A stretch of DNA of 7,602 nt, from positions 1 to 7,602 of the forward strand of contig JAOTST010000068.1 in NCBI GenBank assembly GCA_029864785.1, written 5' to 3'. Position numbers and translations under genes: made by a program. Source of the stretch: Chromatiales bacterium. GTDB lineage: Bacteria; Pseudomonadota; Gammaproteobacteria; Thiohalomonadales; Thiohalomonadaceae. This document shows, piece by piece, positions 1 through 6,449 of this stretch (its first letter is position 1; each line of letters starts with the position of its first letter). The notes under the pieces are model-generated. The model searched no databases and was not told the DNA's origin. It was given only the letters and a program-made list of their open reading frames with translations.

Positions 1-626
1 CTGCGGGAACGGTTGGTACAACCACTGTTGGTAGCGCAGGAAAAATGAATATTAATCTTCCCGCCTCGGCAGCAACATCAATGATTGGCATTAATGTCCT
101 GAATTCTAAATACCTTGTCGATTTAGAGCTTTCGGCTATGCAGTCAGAAGGTAAAGGTGAGCTGGTTTCAAATCCACGGGTGATCACCTCAAATCAAAAA
201 GAGGCTGTTATCGAGCAAGGTGTGCAGATTCCTTATACAACAATTACTGATGGTAATGTAGTCACAGAATTTAAAAAGGCAAACCTGAGCCTTAAAGTGA
301 CGCCACAAATTACCCCCGATGATAGAGTTGTCATGGATCTAGAGGTCCTAAAGGACAATATCAGTAAAATAACGGTTGGTGGTCAGCCAGCAATAGACTC
401 AAGAACAATAACAACCCAAGTACTGGTTAATAATGGGGAGACTGTTGTTCTGGGTGGCGTCTATGAACAGGAGAAGGTTAATGGAACCGATCAGGTTCCG
501 GGTCTTGGTAGTATTCCAATATTGGGTTGGTTGTTTAAAAAGACGGATAAGGCCGATAACAAAAAAGAGTTACTTATTTTTGTAACACCCAAAATTCTAA
601 AAGATACTCTTAAGGCTGGATTGTAG
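1..626 (+). CDS. pilQ: Type IV pilus secretin PilQ, C-terminal part (5' end outside window)
   Basis: The frame is open from the left edge (first full codon at 3) to the TAG at 624-626, giving 207 visible residues. PilQ forms the outer-membrane ring through which the type IV pilus passes. The visible part is the secretin beta-barrel domain. The conserved VSNPRVITSNQKEA block with its EQGVQIPY continuation is followed by LKVTPQITPDD, then the secretin signature region (GETVVLGGVYEQE, then VPGLGSIPILGWLF) and the usual C-terminal ELLIFVTPKIL. The methionine at 45 is internal, because reading continues upstream with small Gly/Thr/Ser residues typical of the loop before the barrel. The gene lies just before aroK, as pilMNOPQ-aroK-aroB does in Pseudomonas and relatives, which favours PilQ over GspD. 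The N-terminal AMIN and N domains are outside the window. Confidence 0.95.
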   Translation, partial: AGTVGTTTVGSAGKMNINLPASAATSMIGINVLNSKYLVDLELSAMQSEGKGELVSNPRVITSNQKEAVIEQGVQIPYTTITDGNVVTEFKKANLSLKVTPQITPDDRVVMDLEVLKDNISKITVGGQPAIDSRTITTQVLVNNGETVVLGGVYEQEKVNGTDQVPGLGSIPILGWLFKKTDKADNKKELLIFVTPKILKDTLKAGL

Positions 627-692
627 TGCAGCAACTAATCGCCTATTCAATTTTTTGAGATTACAAAATAATCAGAGTTTAGAATTTATCTG

Positions 693-1223
693 ATGTCACA
701 AAATATTTTCCTTGTTGGCCCTATGGGGGCCGGTAAGAGTACCATTGGTCGCCAACTCGCCGGTGCCCTGCATTTAGAGTTTAAAGACTGTGATCATGAG
801 CTGGTCAGGCATACTGGTGCCAGTATTCCCCTGATCTTTGAGATTGAGGGGGAAGAGGGTTTTCGTAAACGTGAAAGCGCAATGATTGATCAGCTTACAT
901 CAGAGAAAGAGCTGGTGATGGCGACGGGTGGCGGTGCAGTGCTCGCCGAACAAAATCGCCAATATTTAATGAGTCGCGGCATCGTTATCTATCTCTACGC
1001 CTCCATTGAGCAGCTGTTTCAACGCACCTCTAAAGATAAAAACAGACCTTTGCTACAGACTGAAAATCCCAAGGCTAAATTGCAGGAGCTGATGGATGAA
1101 CGTGATCCGCTCTATCGTGATGTCTCAGATATGATTATTCACACTGAAGATCGCTCTGTTCGTAGTGTCGTTAAAGAAATTGTTGCGCGTCTTCGACAAG
1201 AGATGAACTACTCTTCCGAGTGA
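693..1223 (+). CDS. aroK: Shikimate kinase I
   Basis: Phosphorylates shikimate to shikimate 3-phosphate with ATP, the fifth step of the cytoplasmic shikimate pathway. The 176 residues match the family's normal length. Visible motifs are the Walker A loop GPMGAGKST (residues 9-17), the KDCD segment with D32/D34 for Mg and shikimate, EGEEGFRKRE with R58 for shikimate, the glycine triplet ATGGGAV (79-81), the lid motif KNRPLL with R118, and DERDPLY with R137. The sequence is close to E. coli AroK throughout. The ATG is well placed because MSQNIFLVGP aligns with the AroK N-terminus. Its Shine-Dalgarno is weak: only a cagag about 14 nt upstream is visible. It lies 66 nt after pilQ and 92 nt before aroB. 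No terminator is visible on either side. Confidence 0.97.
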   Translation: MSQNIFLVGPMGAGKSTIGRQLAGALHLEFKDCDHELVRHTGASIPLIFEIEGEEGFRKRESAMIDQLTSEKELVMATGGGAVLAEQNRQYLMSRGIVIYLYASIEQLFQRTSKDKNRPLLQTENPKAKLQELMDERDPLYRDVSDMIIHTEDRSVRSVVKEIVARLRQEMNYSSE

Positions 1224-1315
1224 TTGCATTGAAATGGTCTGTAATTTTATCTGATTGTAGATACCAGTTAGAATAGAATCTTTACAACAACTTAATCTTA
1301 TTAAGGCAGGTTCGT

Positions 1316-2404
1316 ATGCAGACGCTCACCGTGGATCTCGGCGAACGGAGTTATCCGATACATATCGGCTCCAATCTTCTAGGAGATCCCCAGTGGCTTA
1401 CCTCTCATATTCATGGCCAGCAGGTGATGGTGGTCACTAATGAGACAGTGGCACCGCTCTATCTTAAAAAGTGTCTCGCGGCACTCTCCGACTATAGAAC
1501 CGAAGCCGTCATTCTGCCGGATGGCGAACAGTATAAAAATCTGGATGTTCTCAATACAATCTATGATGCACTACTCACCCACCATTTTGATCGTCGCTGC
1601 ACCCTGATAGCACTTGGTGGTGGTGTTGTTGGGGATATGACTGGATTTGCTGCGGCAAGTTATCAGCGTGGCGTTAATTTTATCCAGATCCCTACCACCC
1701 TGCTCTCGCAGGTCGACTCATCAGTGGGTGGTAAGACAGGGGTAAATCACCCGCGTGGTAAGAATATGATCGGCGCATTCCACCAGCCGCAGTGCGTGCT
1801 TGCAGATATTGATACCCTGAATACATTGGATGATCGCCAATTGAGTGCGGGTCTCGCCGAGGTGATTAAGTATGGTCTGATTAACGATATTGAATTTGTC
1901 GATTGGCTAGAGACCAATATGGATAAGCTTCTTCAACGGGACAGTGATGCACTCGCTTATGCGATCAAACTCTCGTGCCAAGACAAGGCCGATATTGTGG
2001 CTGCGGATGAGAAGGAGTCGGGCCAACGAGCGCTGCTTAATCTGGGACACACCTTCGGCCACGCTATTGAGACCGGTATGGGATATGGCGAGTGGCTTCA
2101 TGGTGAAGCGATTGCTGCGGGTATGGTGTTGGCGGCTGAACTCTCTCATCAACTTGGGTGGGTCGATAGCGCCGTCGTGGCTCGGATCAGAACATTAATG
2201 GCTTCGGCCAATCTCCCCATAACACCGCCAAAAGAGATGAACGCACAGCAATTTGTAGATTTGATGGCGGTCGATAAAAAGGTGATTGATGGAAAGCTGC
2301 GATTGGTATTAATGGATGCTCTGGGAAATTCAATTATTGCCGAAGGGGTCGATCCAAAAGTGATAGAAGGCGTGCTTAAGCGATCTCTGGAGTCAGCATC
2401 TTGA
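1316..2404 (+). CDS. aroB: 3-dehydroquinate synthase
   Basis: Converts DAHP to 3-dehydroquinate, the second shikimate-pathway step, using NAD and a divalent metal. Its 362 residues are the usual bacterial length. The NAD-binding segment is [15 protein letters not shown] (about 99-113), followed by the substrate loop [16 protein letters not shown] (135-150, K140). The metal ligands expected from family structures are E182 (GLAEVIKYG), H245 ([10 protein letters not shown]) and H262 ([10 protein letters not shown]). The catalytic set K224, E234, R238, N242 and H249 is present with the family's spacing, so the enzyme should be active. A Shine-Dalgarno-like aaggcagg at 1303-1310 precedes the ATG. 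Two overlapping TAGAAT hexamers (1269-1279) could be -10 elements, but I see no matching -35. The stop overlaps the start of the next gene by 4 nt, implying translational coupling. Confidence 0.97.
   Translation: MQTLTVDLGERSYPIHIGSNLLGDPQWLTSHIHGQQVMVVTNETVAPLYLKKCLAALSDYRTEAVILPDGEQYKNLDVLNTIYDALLTHHFDRRCTLIALGGGVVGDMTGFAAASYQRGVNFIQIPTTLLSQVDSSVGGKTGVNHPRGKNMIGAFHQPQCVLADIDTLNTLDDRQLSAGLAEVIKYGLINDIEFVDWLETNMDKLLQRDSDALAYAIKLSCQDKADIVAADEKESGQRALLNLGHTFGHAIETGMGYGEWLHGEAIAAGMVLAAELSHQLGWVDSAVVARIRTLMASANLPITPPKEMNAQQFVDLMAVDKKVIDGKLRLVLMDALGNSIIAEGVDPKVIEGVLKRSLESAS
2389..2392 (+). promoter_or_regulatory. Shine-Dalgarno for dgt (supports the TTG start)
   Basis: GGAG inside the last codons of aroB, 8 nt before the TTG at 2401. 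This optimal spacing, together with the TTGA stop/start overlap with aroB, supports the unusual TTG as the true start. The protein read from it ([10 protein letters not shown]) also aligns with the N-terminus usual for short dGTPase-like proteins. There is no nearby in-frame ATG. Confidence 0.7.
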
Positions 2405-3555
2405 GTAAAACAGAGGCACCCTATGCAGCCACCGATGAGCAGTCACGGGGGCGGCGCTATGAAGAGCGTTCTCCAAAGTTTCGTAGTCAATTTCAGCGCG
2501 ATCGAGATCGTATTGTCCACTCGGGTGCATTCCGCCGTTTAGAGTATAAAACGCAGGTCTTCGTGAACCACGAGGGGGATATGTTTCGTACCCGCCTCAC
2601 TCACTCGATTGAGGTGGCACAGATAGGCCGAGCGATCGCCCGAGAGTTACAGCTCAATGAGGATCTTACTGAGGCGATTAGTCTGGCCCATGATCTGGGG
2701 CACACCCCTTTCGGCCACGCTGGTCAGGATGCGCTTAATCACTATATGCGCGACTACGGCGGTTTTGAACACAACTTGCAATCTCTAAGGGTGGTTGAGG
2801 AGTTGGAAGAGCGTTATGCCGACTTTAATGGCCTTAACCTCACCTTTGAGAGCCGTGAAGGGATCCTCAAACACTGCTCGTTGGAGAACGCTAAAGAGCT
2901 GGGTGTGTTGGGTGAGCGTTTCATCAAAAAACAGCAGCCAACGCTGGAAGCACAAGTTGCCGATATGGCCGATGCCATCGCCTACAACAATCATGATATT
3001 GATGACGGACTGCGTGGCGGATTTCTCACTATTGAACAGCTGCATAATGAGCCTCTGTTTGAGGAGCAGTTTGAGGAGGTGCAGCGACAGCATCCCAAAT
3101 TAGATGGTCGCCGTCAGATCCACGAGATCATCCGACGGATGATCAATCGACAAGTTGTTGATCTGTTGTTGCACAGCCGTGAGCGATTGGAATCAGCCGC
3201 ACCCGAAAGTGTTGATGCGGTACGCAACCAGCCTGAACCGTTGATCAGTTTTAGTGATGAACTGTTGGAGTTGCACACACAATTGAAGCGTTTTTTACGT
3301 AAGAATCTCTATCGCCATTATCGTGTTCACCGTATGAGCATCAAGGCGCAGCACACTATTAAATCCCTGTTTGAGGCCTTCTTCTCCGATACGCAGCTAT
3401 TGCCACCAGAAGATCAATTGCGCGTTGAAAATTACTCTGATGAAAAGGGTGAGATGGGGCGTGCCCGTGCGGTTGCCGACTATATTGCCGGCATGACGGA
3501 TCGCTTTGCCATCACTGAGTATCGGAAACTTCACCATCCAGAGGAATTAACCTGA
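2401..3555 (+). CDS. dgt: dGTPase-like HD-domain dNTP triphosphohydrolase
   Basis: Members of this family hydrolyse dNTPs to the deoxynucleoside and triphosphate, adjusting cytoplasmic dNTP pools. At 384 residues this is the shorter dGTPase-like type (E. coli Dgt is about 505), and substrate preference for dGTP cannot be read from sequence. Visible motifs are [24 protein letters not shown] (about 31-54, split here only as one known block), [12 protein letters not shown] with H68, the HD pair H97-D98 in [13 protein letters not shown], and [15 protein letters not shown] with D191 as the likely fourth metal ligand. All four HD ligands are therefore present. It starts at a TTG that overlaps the aroB stop by 4 nt and has a GGAG 8 nt upstream. 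The next gene starts 2 nt after its stop. The compact spacing implies co-transcription with aroKB and with the downstream WGR and DamX-like genes. Confidence 0.92.
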   Translation: MSKTEAPYAATDEQSRGRRYEERSPKFRSQFQRDRDRIVHSGAFRRLEYKTQVFVNHEGDMFRTRLTHSIEVAQIGRAIARELQLNEDLTEAISLAHDLGHTPFGHAGQDALNHYMRDYGGFEHNLQSLRVVEELEERYADFNGLNLTFESREGILKHCSLENAKELGVLGERFIKKQQPTLEAQVADMADAIAYNNHDIDDGLRGGFLTIEQLHNEPLFEEQFEEVQRQHPKLDGRRQIHEIIRRMINRQVVDLLLHSRERLESAAPESVDAVRNQPEPLISFSDELLELHTQLKRFLRKNLYRHYRVHRMSIKAQHTIKSLFEAFFSDTQLLPPEDQLRVENYSDEKGEMGRARAVADYIAGMTDRFAITEYRKLHHPEELT

Positions 3556-3557
3556 GA

Positions 3558-3818
3558 ATGCGAATGTTTTTGCAGATTCAGGGAGAGCCGGGGCAGCCCG
3601 TTCGCTACTACCAAATTCAGCTGCAACCAGATATGCTCGGCGGCTGGGGGGTGATTCGTGAGTGGGGATTTCAAGGGCGTTCGGGTACAGTACGCCGCAA
3701 CCACTACGACACACACGATGAAGCTGTGGAGGCACTGATGAAGATCCGTGATCAGCAGCTACAGCGGGGCTATCAACTGATGTTTTTTCAAGGTGAAGAG
3801 GACAGCACAGTTCAGTGA
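3558..3818 (+). CDS. Small stand-alone WGR-domain protein with a WGF signature
   Basis: An 86-residue protein that is essentially one WGR domain, the fold also found in eukaryotic PARP1-3 (DNA-end contact) and in bacterial MolR-like proteins. What shows this is YYQIQLQPDMLGGWGVIREWG (about 17-37), then the GRSGTVRR turn and a helix (HDEAVEALMKIRDQQLQRGYQ, about 53-73), in the family's usual order. The signature triplet is W36-G37-F38, so the arginine that names the domain is replaced by phenylalanine, although R41 follows closely. The start is uncertain: ATG at 3558 or the in-frame ATG at 3564. GAGG at 3541-3544 is 13 nt from the first. It follows dgt by 2 nt and overlaps the DamX-like gene by 4 nt. 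A nucleic-acid role is possible by family, but the cellular job is unknown. Confidence 0.85.
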   Translation: MRMFLQIQGEPGQPVRYYQIQLQPDMLGGWGVIREWGFQGRSGTVRRNHYDTHDEAVEALMKIRDQQLQRGYQLMFFQGEEDSTVQ

Positions 3819-5635
3819 GTACAATACCATTCTATAGTAATGAGACGATTGAGCAGCAGCTTGATCTGATTCACCACATGCTTCAGTTTGGTGATGAATT
3901 GCTGTTGGTGACCGGTGAGAAGGGAGTCGGTAAGAGTCGGCAATTGCAGGAGCTGATGCATCGCCTTGGAGAGGGGTGGCAGATCTGCTATCTCTCTGGG
4001 GCTAAAAGCCCGCAAATATCTCAGCTATTCGAGCAGGTCTCCCAAAGTTTTGGCTACGACTATTCAACCACCCCATCGGCTGAACTGCTAGCGGGATTTC
4101 AGCACCATCTTGAACAGAGAGAGTCGGGTAAAACCTATACCTTGTTGATTGATGATGCAGAGCAGCTCGATGACGCTACTCTGGAAGCGGTGACCCATCT
4201 CGCACAACTTCAAAATAGTGATGGCCGACTACTCAGGGTGGCTCTCTTTGGTAATGAAAGTTTGAGTCAGCTACCGATTTTTAAAGATATTCCTTCGAGA
4301 GAGGTGGCCATTACACCTCTCAATGGTGAACAGATCCGTGGCTACATCAACTTTTGCATTGAACAGGGCAGACATACGCTTGGGAAGCCTCCATCGACCG
4401 CATTGCAACAACAGATTGAAAAGAGGGCGGGCGGCTTACCCAAACAGATTGAGGCGATGTTACAGGGTTCATCCCAACCTTCAATAGGAGTAAAACAGTT
4501 GCTCGATTGGCGCATAACGTTGGTGATTTTATTGCTACTCTCAGTCGTGAGTGGGTATCTGCTCAATAGAGGTAGCGATGAGGGGCTTAGTGAGTCACCG
4601 TTAATGAATAAGTCTGTGGTACCACGGCTACAACAGCCCGTGATACGTAAACCGGTGGAGACTTTAGCCGATTCCAAGGTGATTCCTGCGAAGTCTCCGA
4701 CTGAAGCGAAAATGGTAGAGAGCGTCGCACCGGCAGAAAAGGGAGAGTCCAAGCTACTTATTAACGACCTTCTTAAGCAGAGCGAGAGACTGCTAGTGGA
4801 TCCTGACCCTTCTCTAACGGTAAAAAGCGCGGTAGAGTTCAAGAAAGATAAGATGGCAGAGGGGGGAGATATACAGACTCCGGTAGAGGAGAAGCCAGCT
4901 CAAATTCTATCGAAAAAATTAATCGTACCTGTTTCGCCAGTAGAGGCAGGGGTTGCGAGTTCAGCTACGACAGCAAGAAGTATCTCTACAGGAGAGATTC
5001 GTGGTCGAACATGGCTCCAGCAACAGCTGCCAACATCGTTTACGGTGCAGTTGCTGGCAGCAGGGCGGGAGATGGCTCTAAATGACTTGATTACCCGAGA
5101 GGGGTTACATGACAATTTAGCGAGCTTCTCATTTATGCGTGACGGGCAAGTTATTCACGTGCTTACCCAAGGAGTATTTAGTGAGAGAGCTGCGGCAGAG
5201 GTAGGGCTCAAAAAATACTCGATGACAGTGAAACCATGGATTCGTCCCATTGCAGATATTCATCAACTGTTTAAAGAGAATCCATTGTCTGTGCTTAAAG
5301 ATGCTCGAGTTCCTACGGGTGTAGCGGCAAAGACCCTCAAGGATACGGCATGGCTATGGAGTCAAGATCCTGAACAGATAACGATTCAACTGATGGCGGG
5401 CCATAGTCGGGAGATGCTGAAGCCCTACATAAAACAGTCGTTATTGATTGGAGAGAGTGCCATCCTGGAGTTAAAGAGGGATTCAAAACCGTGGTTTGTA
5501 CTCCTTTTGGGGCACTATAAGTCGCGTAAGTTGGCGCGCAGCGCGGTAGCCAACCTCCCTCAGTCGTTGCAGCAAGCCAGTCCGTGGGTCAGAAGTTTTG
5601 CCTCGGTGCATGATGAGTTAAGTCGCTCCAATTAA
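3815..5635 (+). CDS. damX: DamX-like ATPase/SPOR membrane protein with tandem SPOR domains
   Basis: A 606-residue bitopic membrane protein. Residues 1-220 form an ExeA/AAA-type ATPase domain with Walker A GEKGVGKS (34-41) and Walker B TLLIDDAEQ (109-117). A single hydrophobic segment lies at about 234-250 (ITLVILLLLSVVSGYLL). Residues about 251-397 are a Lys/Glu/Pro-rich, probably disordered linker, which should be periplasmic. Two SPOR-like domains follow at about 398-486 and 512-601. Each begins with an aromatic-led W-L segment and FTVQLLA or ITIQLMA, and ends with PWIRPIADIHQLF or PWVRSFASVHDEL. SPOR domains bind denuded glycan strands at the division septum, and DamX homologues localise there. 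Position after aroKB matches E. coli damX and the Pseudomonas aroB-adjacent SPOR gene. The GTG start overlaps the WGR stop as GTGA. The only SD-like GAGG (3798-3801) is 13 nt upstream, so coupling to the WGR gene seems likely. Confidence 0.88.
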   Translation: MSTIPFYSNETIEQQLDLIHHMLQFGDELLLVTGEKGVGKSRQLQELMHRLGEGWQICYLSGAKSPQISQLFEQVSQSFGYDYSTTPSAELLAGFQHHLEQRESGKTYTLLIDDAEQLDDATLEAVTHLAQLQNSDGRLLRVALFGNESLSQLPIFKDIPSREVAITPLNGEQIRGYINFCIEQGRHTLGKPPSTALQQQIEKRAGGLPKQIEAMLQGSSQPSIGVKQLLDWRITLVILLLLSVVSGYLLNRGSDEGLSESPLMNKSVVPRLQQPVIRKPVETLADSKVIPAKSPTEAKMVESVAPAEKGESKLLINDLLKQSERLLVDPDPSLTVKSAVEFKKDKMAEGGDIQTPVEEKPAQILSKKLIVPVSPVEAGVASSATTARSISTGEIRGRTWLQQQLPTSFTVQLLAAGREMALNDLITREGLHDNLASFSFMRDGQVIHVLTQGVFSERAAAEVGLKKYSMTVKPWIRPIADIHQLFKENPLSVLKDARVPTGVAAKTLKDTAWLWSQDPEQITIQLMAGHSREMLKPYIKQSLLIGESAILELKRDSKPWFVLLLGHYKSRKLARSAVANLPQSLQQASPWVRSFASVHDELSRSN

Positions 5636-5784
5636 TGGATAGAAGTCCAATCCCAAAGGCAAAACCACTGCATATTCATCTATATATTGGTCGATTTAAT
5701 GGAGTTGGCAGTAGAATTTTTTTGATTTTTGTTGCGATGGGGGGCTCTTTTTGGTATAAAGCTCGGCTTCCTGCGATGCCTTAG
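5635..5784 (+). CDS. Possible 49-residue small ORF after damX (weak)
   Basis: An ATG overlaps the damX stop as TAATG and opens a 49-codon frame ending at TAG 5782-5784. The predicted peptide has a basic N-terminus (MDRSPIPKAKPLHIH) and one hydrophobic run (RIFLIFVAMGGSFWY, about 28-41), as small membrane proteins do. Against it, no clear Shine-Dalgarno precedes the ATG, the frame runs straight through the rpmB promoter, and I recognise no homologue. Coupled translation by TAATG is the only argument for it. It may well be chance. Confidence 0.18.
   Translation: MDRSPIPKAKPLHIHLYIGRFNGVGSRIFLIFVAMGGSFWYKARLPAMP
5732..5760 (+). promoter_or_regulatory. Sigma70 promoter of rpmB-rpmG
   Basis: The -35 is TTGCGA (5732-5737), the spacer is exactly 17 nt, and the -10 is TATAAA (5755-5760) preceded by TGG, giving an extended -10 (TGnTATAAA). 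AT-rich DNA with T-runs at about 5713-5731 sits directly upstream, where an UP element would lie. The bases just after the -10 are GC-rich (gctcggc), the discriminator type found at ppGpp/DksA-repressed ribosomal promoters. The start site is inferred near 5767, giving a leader of about 50 nt before rpmB. AGCTCG (5760-5765) and CGGGCT (5785-5790) could pair, so part of this leader may be folded. Confidence 0.7.
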
Positions 5785-5805
5785 CGGGCTGAAACTAAAT
5801 TTTTT

Positions 5806-5809
5806 GGAG
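5806..5809 (+). promoter_or_regulatory. Shine-Dalgarno that fixes the rpmB start at 5818
   Basis: GGAG lies 8 nt before ATG 5818. An in-frame GTG at 5809 overlaps this GGAG and so cannot use it. This, plus the conserved L28 N-terminus [10 protein letters not shown], rules out the longer MNIM- reading. Confidence 0.85.
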
Positions 5810-5817
5810 TGAACATC

Positions 5818-6054
5818 ATGTCAAAGGTATGCCAAGTCACCGGTAAACGTCCAGTGACTGGGAATAACGTTTCCCACGCACACAACAAAACGCGCCGTCG
5901 TTTTTTGCCTAATCTTCATACTCACCGTTTTTGGGTTGAGAGTGAGAACCGTTTCGTAAAACTACGCCTGACTACTAAGGGTATGCGTATTATCGATAAG
6001 AAGGGCATCGATGTGGTATTGAAAGAGATCCGCGCCCGCGGCGAAAAGGTTTAA
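5818..6054 (+). CDS. rpmB: 50S ribosomal protein L28
   Basis: A 78-residue structural protein of the large ribosomal subunit, very similar to E. coli L28 over its whole length: [16 protein letters not shown], then [17 protein letters not shown], and the ending [18 protein letters not shown]. It is the zinc-free form. The only cysteine is C5, with no CxxC pairs. It is the first gene of an rpmB-rpmG unit with its own promoter and terminator, the usual gammaproteobacterial pairing. Its stop codon TAA is built into the Shine-Dalgarno of rpmG, so the two are likely translated together. Confidence 0.98.
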   Translation: MSKVCQVTGKRPVTGNNVSHAHNKTRRRFLPNLHTHRFWVESENRFVKLRLTTKGMRIIDKKGIDVVLKEIRARGEKV

Positions 6055-6058
6055 GGAG
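6053..6058 (+). promoter_or_regulatory. Shine-Dalgarno of rpmG overlapping the rpmB stop
   Basis: A strong AAGGAG whose first two bases are the end of the rpmB TAA, 9 nt before the rpmG ATG. The overlap suggests ribosomes ending on rpmB can re-initiate at rpmG. Confidence 0.85.
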
Positions 6059-6067
6059 TAGTTCATT

Positions 6068-6223
6068 ATGCGTGAAAAAATCAGACTCGTTTCAAGTGCC
6101 GGTACCGGACACTTCTACACTACCGACAAAAACAAACGTACTATGCCTGAGAAGATGGAGATCAAAAAGTTTGATCCCGTTGTTCGCAAGCACGTGATGT
6201 ATAAAGAAGCGAAAATTAAATAA
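6068..6223 (+). CDS. rpmG: 50S ribosomal protein L33 (zinc-free form)
   Basis: A 51-residue ORF beginning [20 protein letters not shown] and ending [14 protein letters not shown]. It contains the L33 hallmarks: [16 protein letters not shown], the KNKR turn, then [14 protein letters not shown]33 sits near the ribosomal E site in the large subunit. It has no cysteine at all, so it is the C-minus, zinc-independent type, matching the L28 upstream. It begins 13 nt after rpmB and is followed within 30 nt by an intrinsic terminator. Confidence 0.97.
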   Translation: MREKIRLVSSAGTGHFYTTDKNKRTMPEKMEIKKFDPVVRKHVMYKEAKIK

Positions 6224-6248
6224 GCTAAGCTCCACTCCGTTTAGCTAG

Positions 6249-6277
6249 AAAGGCCCATCTATATGATGGGCCTTTTT
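6249..6277 (+). terminator. Rho-independent terminator of rpmB-rpmG
   Basis: A perfect 11-bp stem, AAAGGCCCATC (6249-6259) with GATGGGCCTTT (6265-6275), a 5-nt TATAT loop, and a run of five T from 6273. This is a textbook intrinsic terminator. On the opposite strand the stem is followed only by TTTCTAG, so it would terminate poorly in that direction. Confidence 0.95.
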
Positions 6278-6449
6278 GCCTACAGGATGTAGGCTGAAAA
6301 ATTGCTCCTGCATTTTCAGCATTTCCGCCATCCATGGCGGTCGTACGCCGCAATCGCATGGGCTGTTCTCGTGCATCCATGCACTACACAGCATTCTTGC
6401 TTCCTCTACATCATGCGTAGCAACGGCTTTATCCCTACTAGGGATAAGC
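6278..6449. repeat. Array of consecutive short palindromes (hairpin array)
   Basis: Non-coding DNA packed with inverted repeats. H1 6278-6294: GCCTACA, loop GGA, TGTAGGC, perfect. H2 6293-6320: GCTGAAAA pairs with TTTTCAGC and inner TGC with GCA, loop TCCT, with AT bulged; it shares GC with H1. H3 6325-6340: CCGCCATCCATGGCGG, perfect around a central CC. An alternative GGCG/CGCC pairing at 6336-6349 competes with H3. H5 6371-6384: GTGCATCCATGCAC, perfect. H6 6406-6420: CTAC with GTAG around ATCATGC. H7 6426-6449: TTATCCCT, loop ACT, AGGGATAA, extended by GC/GC past one bulged T. Several share a core CATCCATG or relative; on the minus strand H2, H3 and H5 expose NGGA at the apex. GCGTAG occurs in H6 (6415-6420) and again at 6470-6475. 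This looks like a dispersed palindromic intergenic element or a structured RNA. No database comparison was possible. Confidence 0.75.

Noticed and set aside
655..685. Possible promoter TTGAGA...TAGAAT before aroK
   Set aside because: The spacer is 19 nt and the -10 would sit 7 nt before the ATG, leaving almost no leader.
680..1260. Similar AT-rich strings before aroK (aatttatctgatg) and in the aroK-aroB gap (aattttatctgattg)
   Set aside because: They differ by an indel, lie at different distances from the starts, have no symmetry, and one includes the start codon. Probably chance in AT-rich gaps.
1907..2198. Short ORFs on both strands inside aroB
   Set aside because: The real frame carries the AroB metal and catalytic residues here. 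The alternatives have no family features.
2785..3103. Overlapping 102-codon ORFs on both strands inside dgt
   Set aside because: Both lie within the HD-domain coding region of dgt, lack motifs and have no start signals: shadows.
4342..4842. 166-codon minus-strand ORF within damX
   Set aside because: It is antisense to a well-supported gene whose domains are clear in the + frame. The product is Ser/Cys-rich without motifs: a shadow frame.
5809..6054. Longer L28 starting at GTG 5809 (MNIM-)
   Set aside because: The GTG overlaps the Shine-Dalgarno that serves ATG 5818, and L28 proteins begin MS(K/R)VCQVTG.
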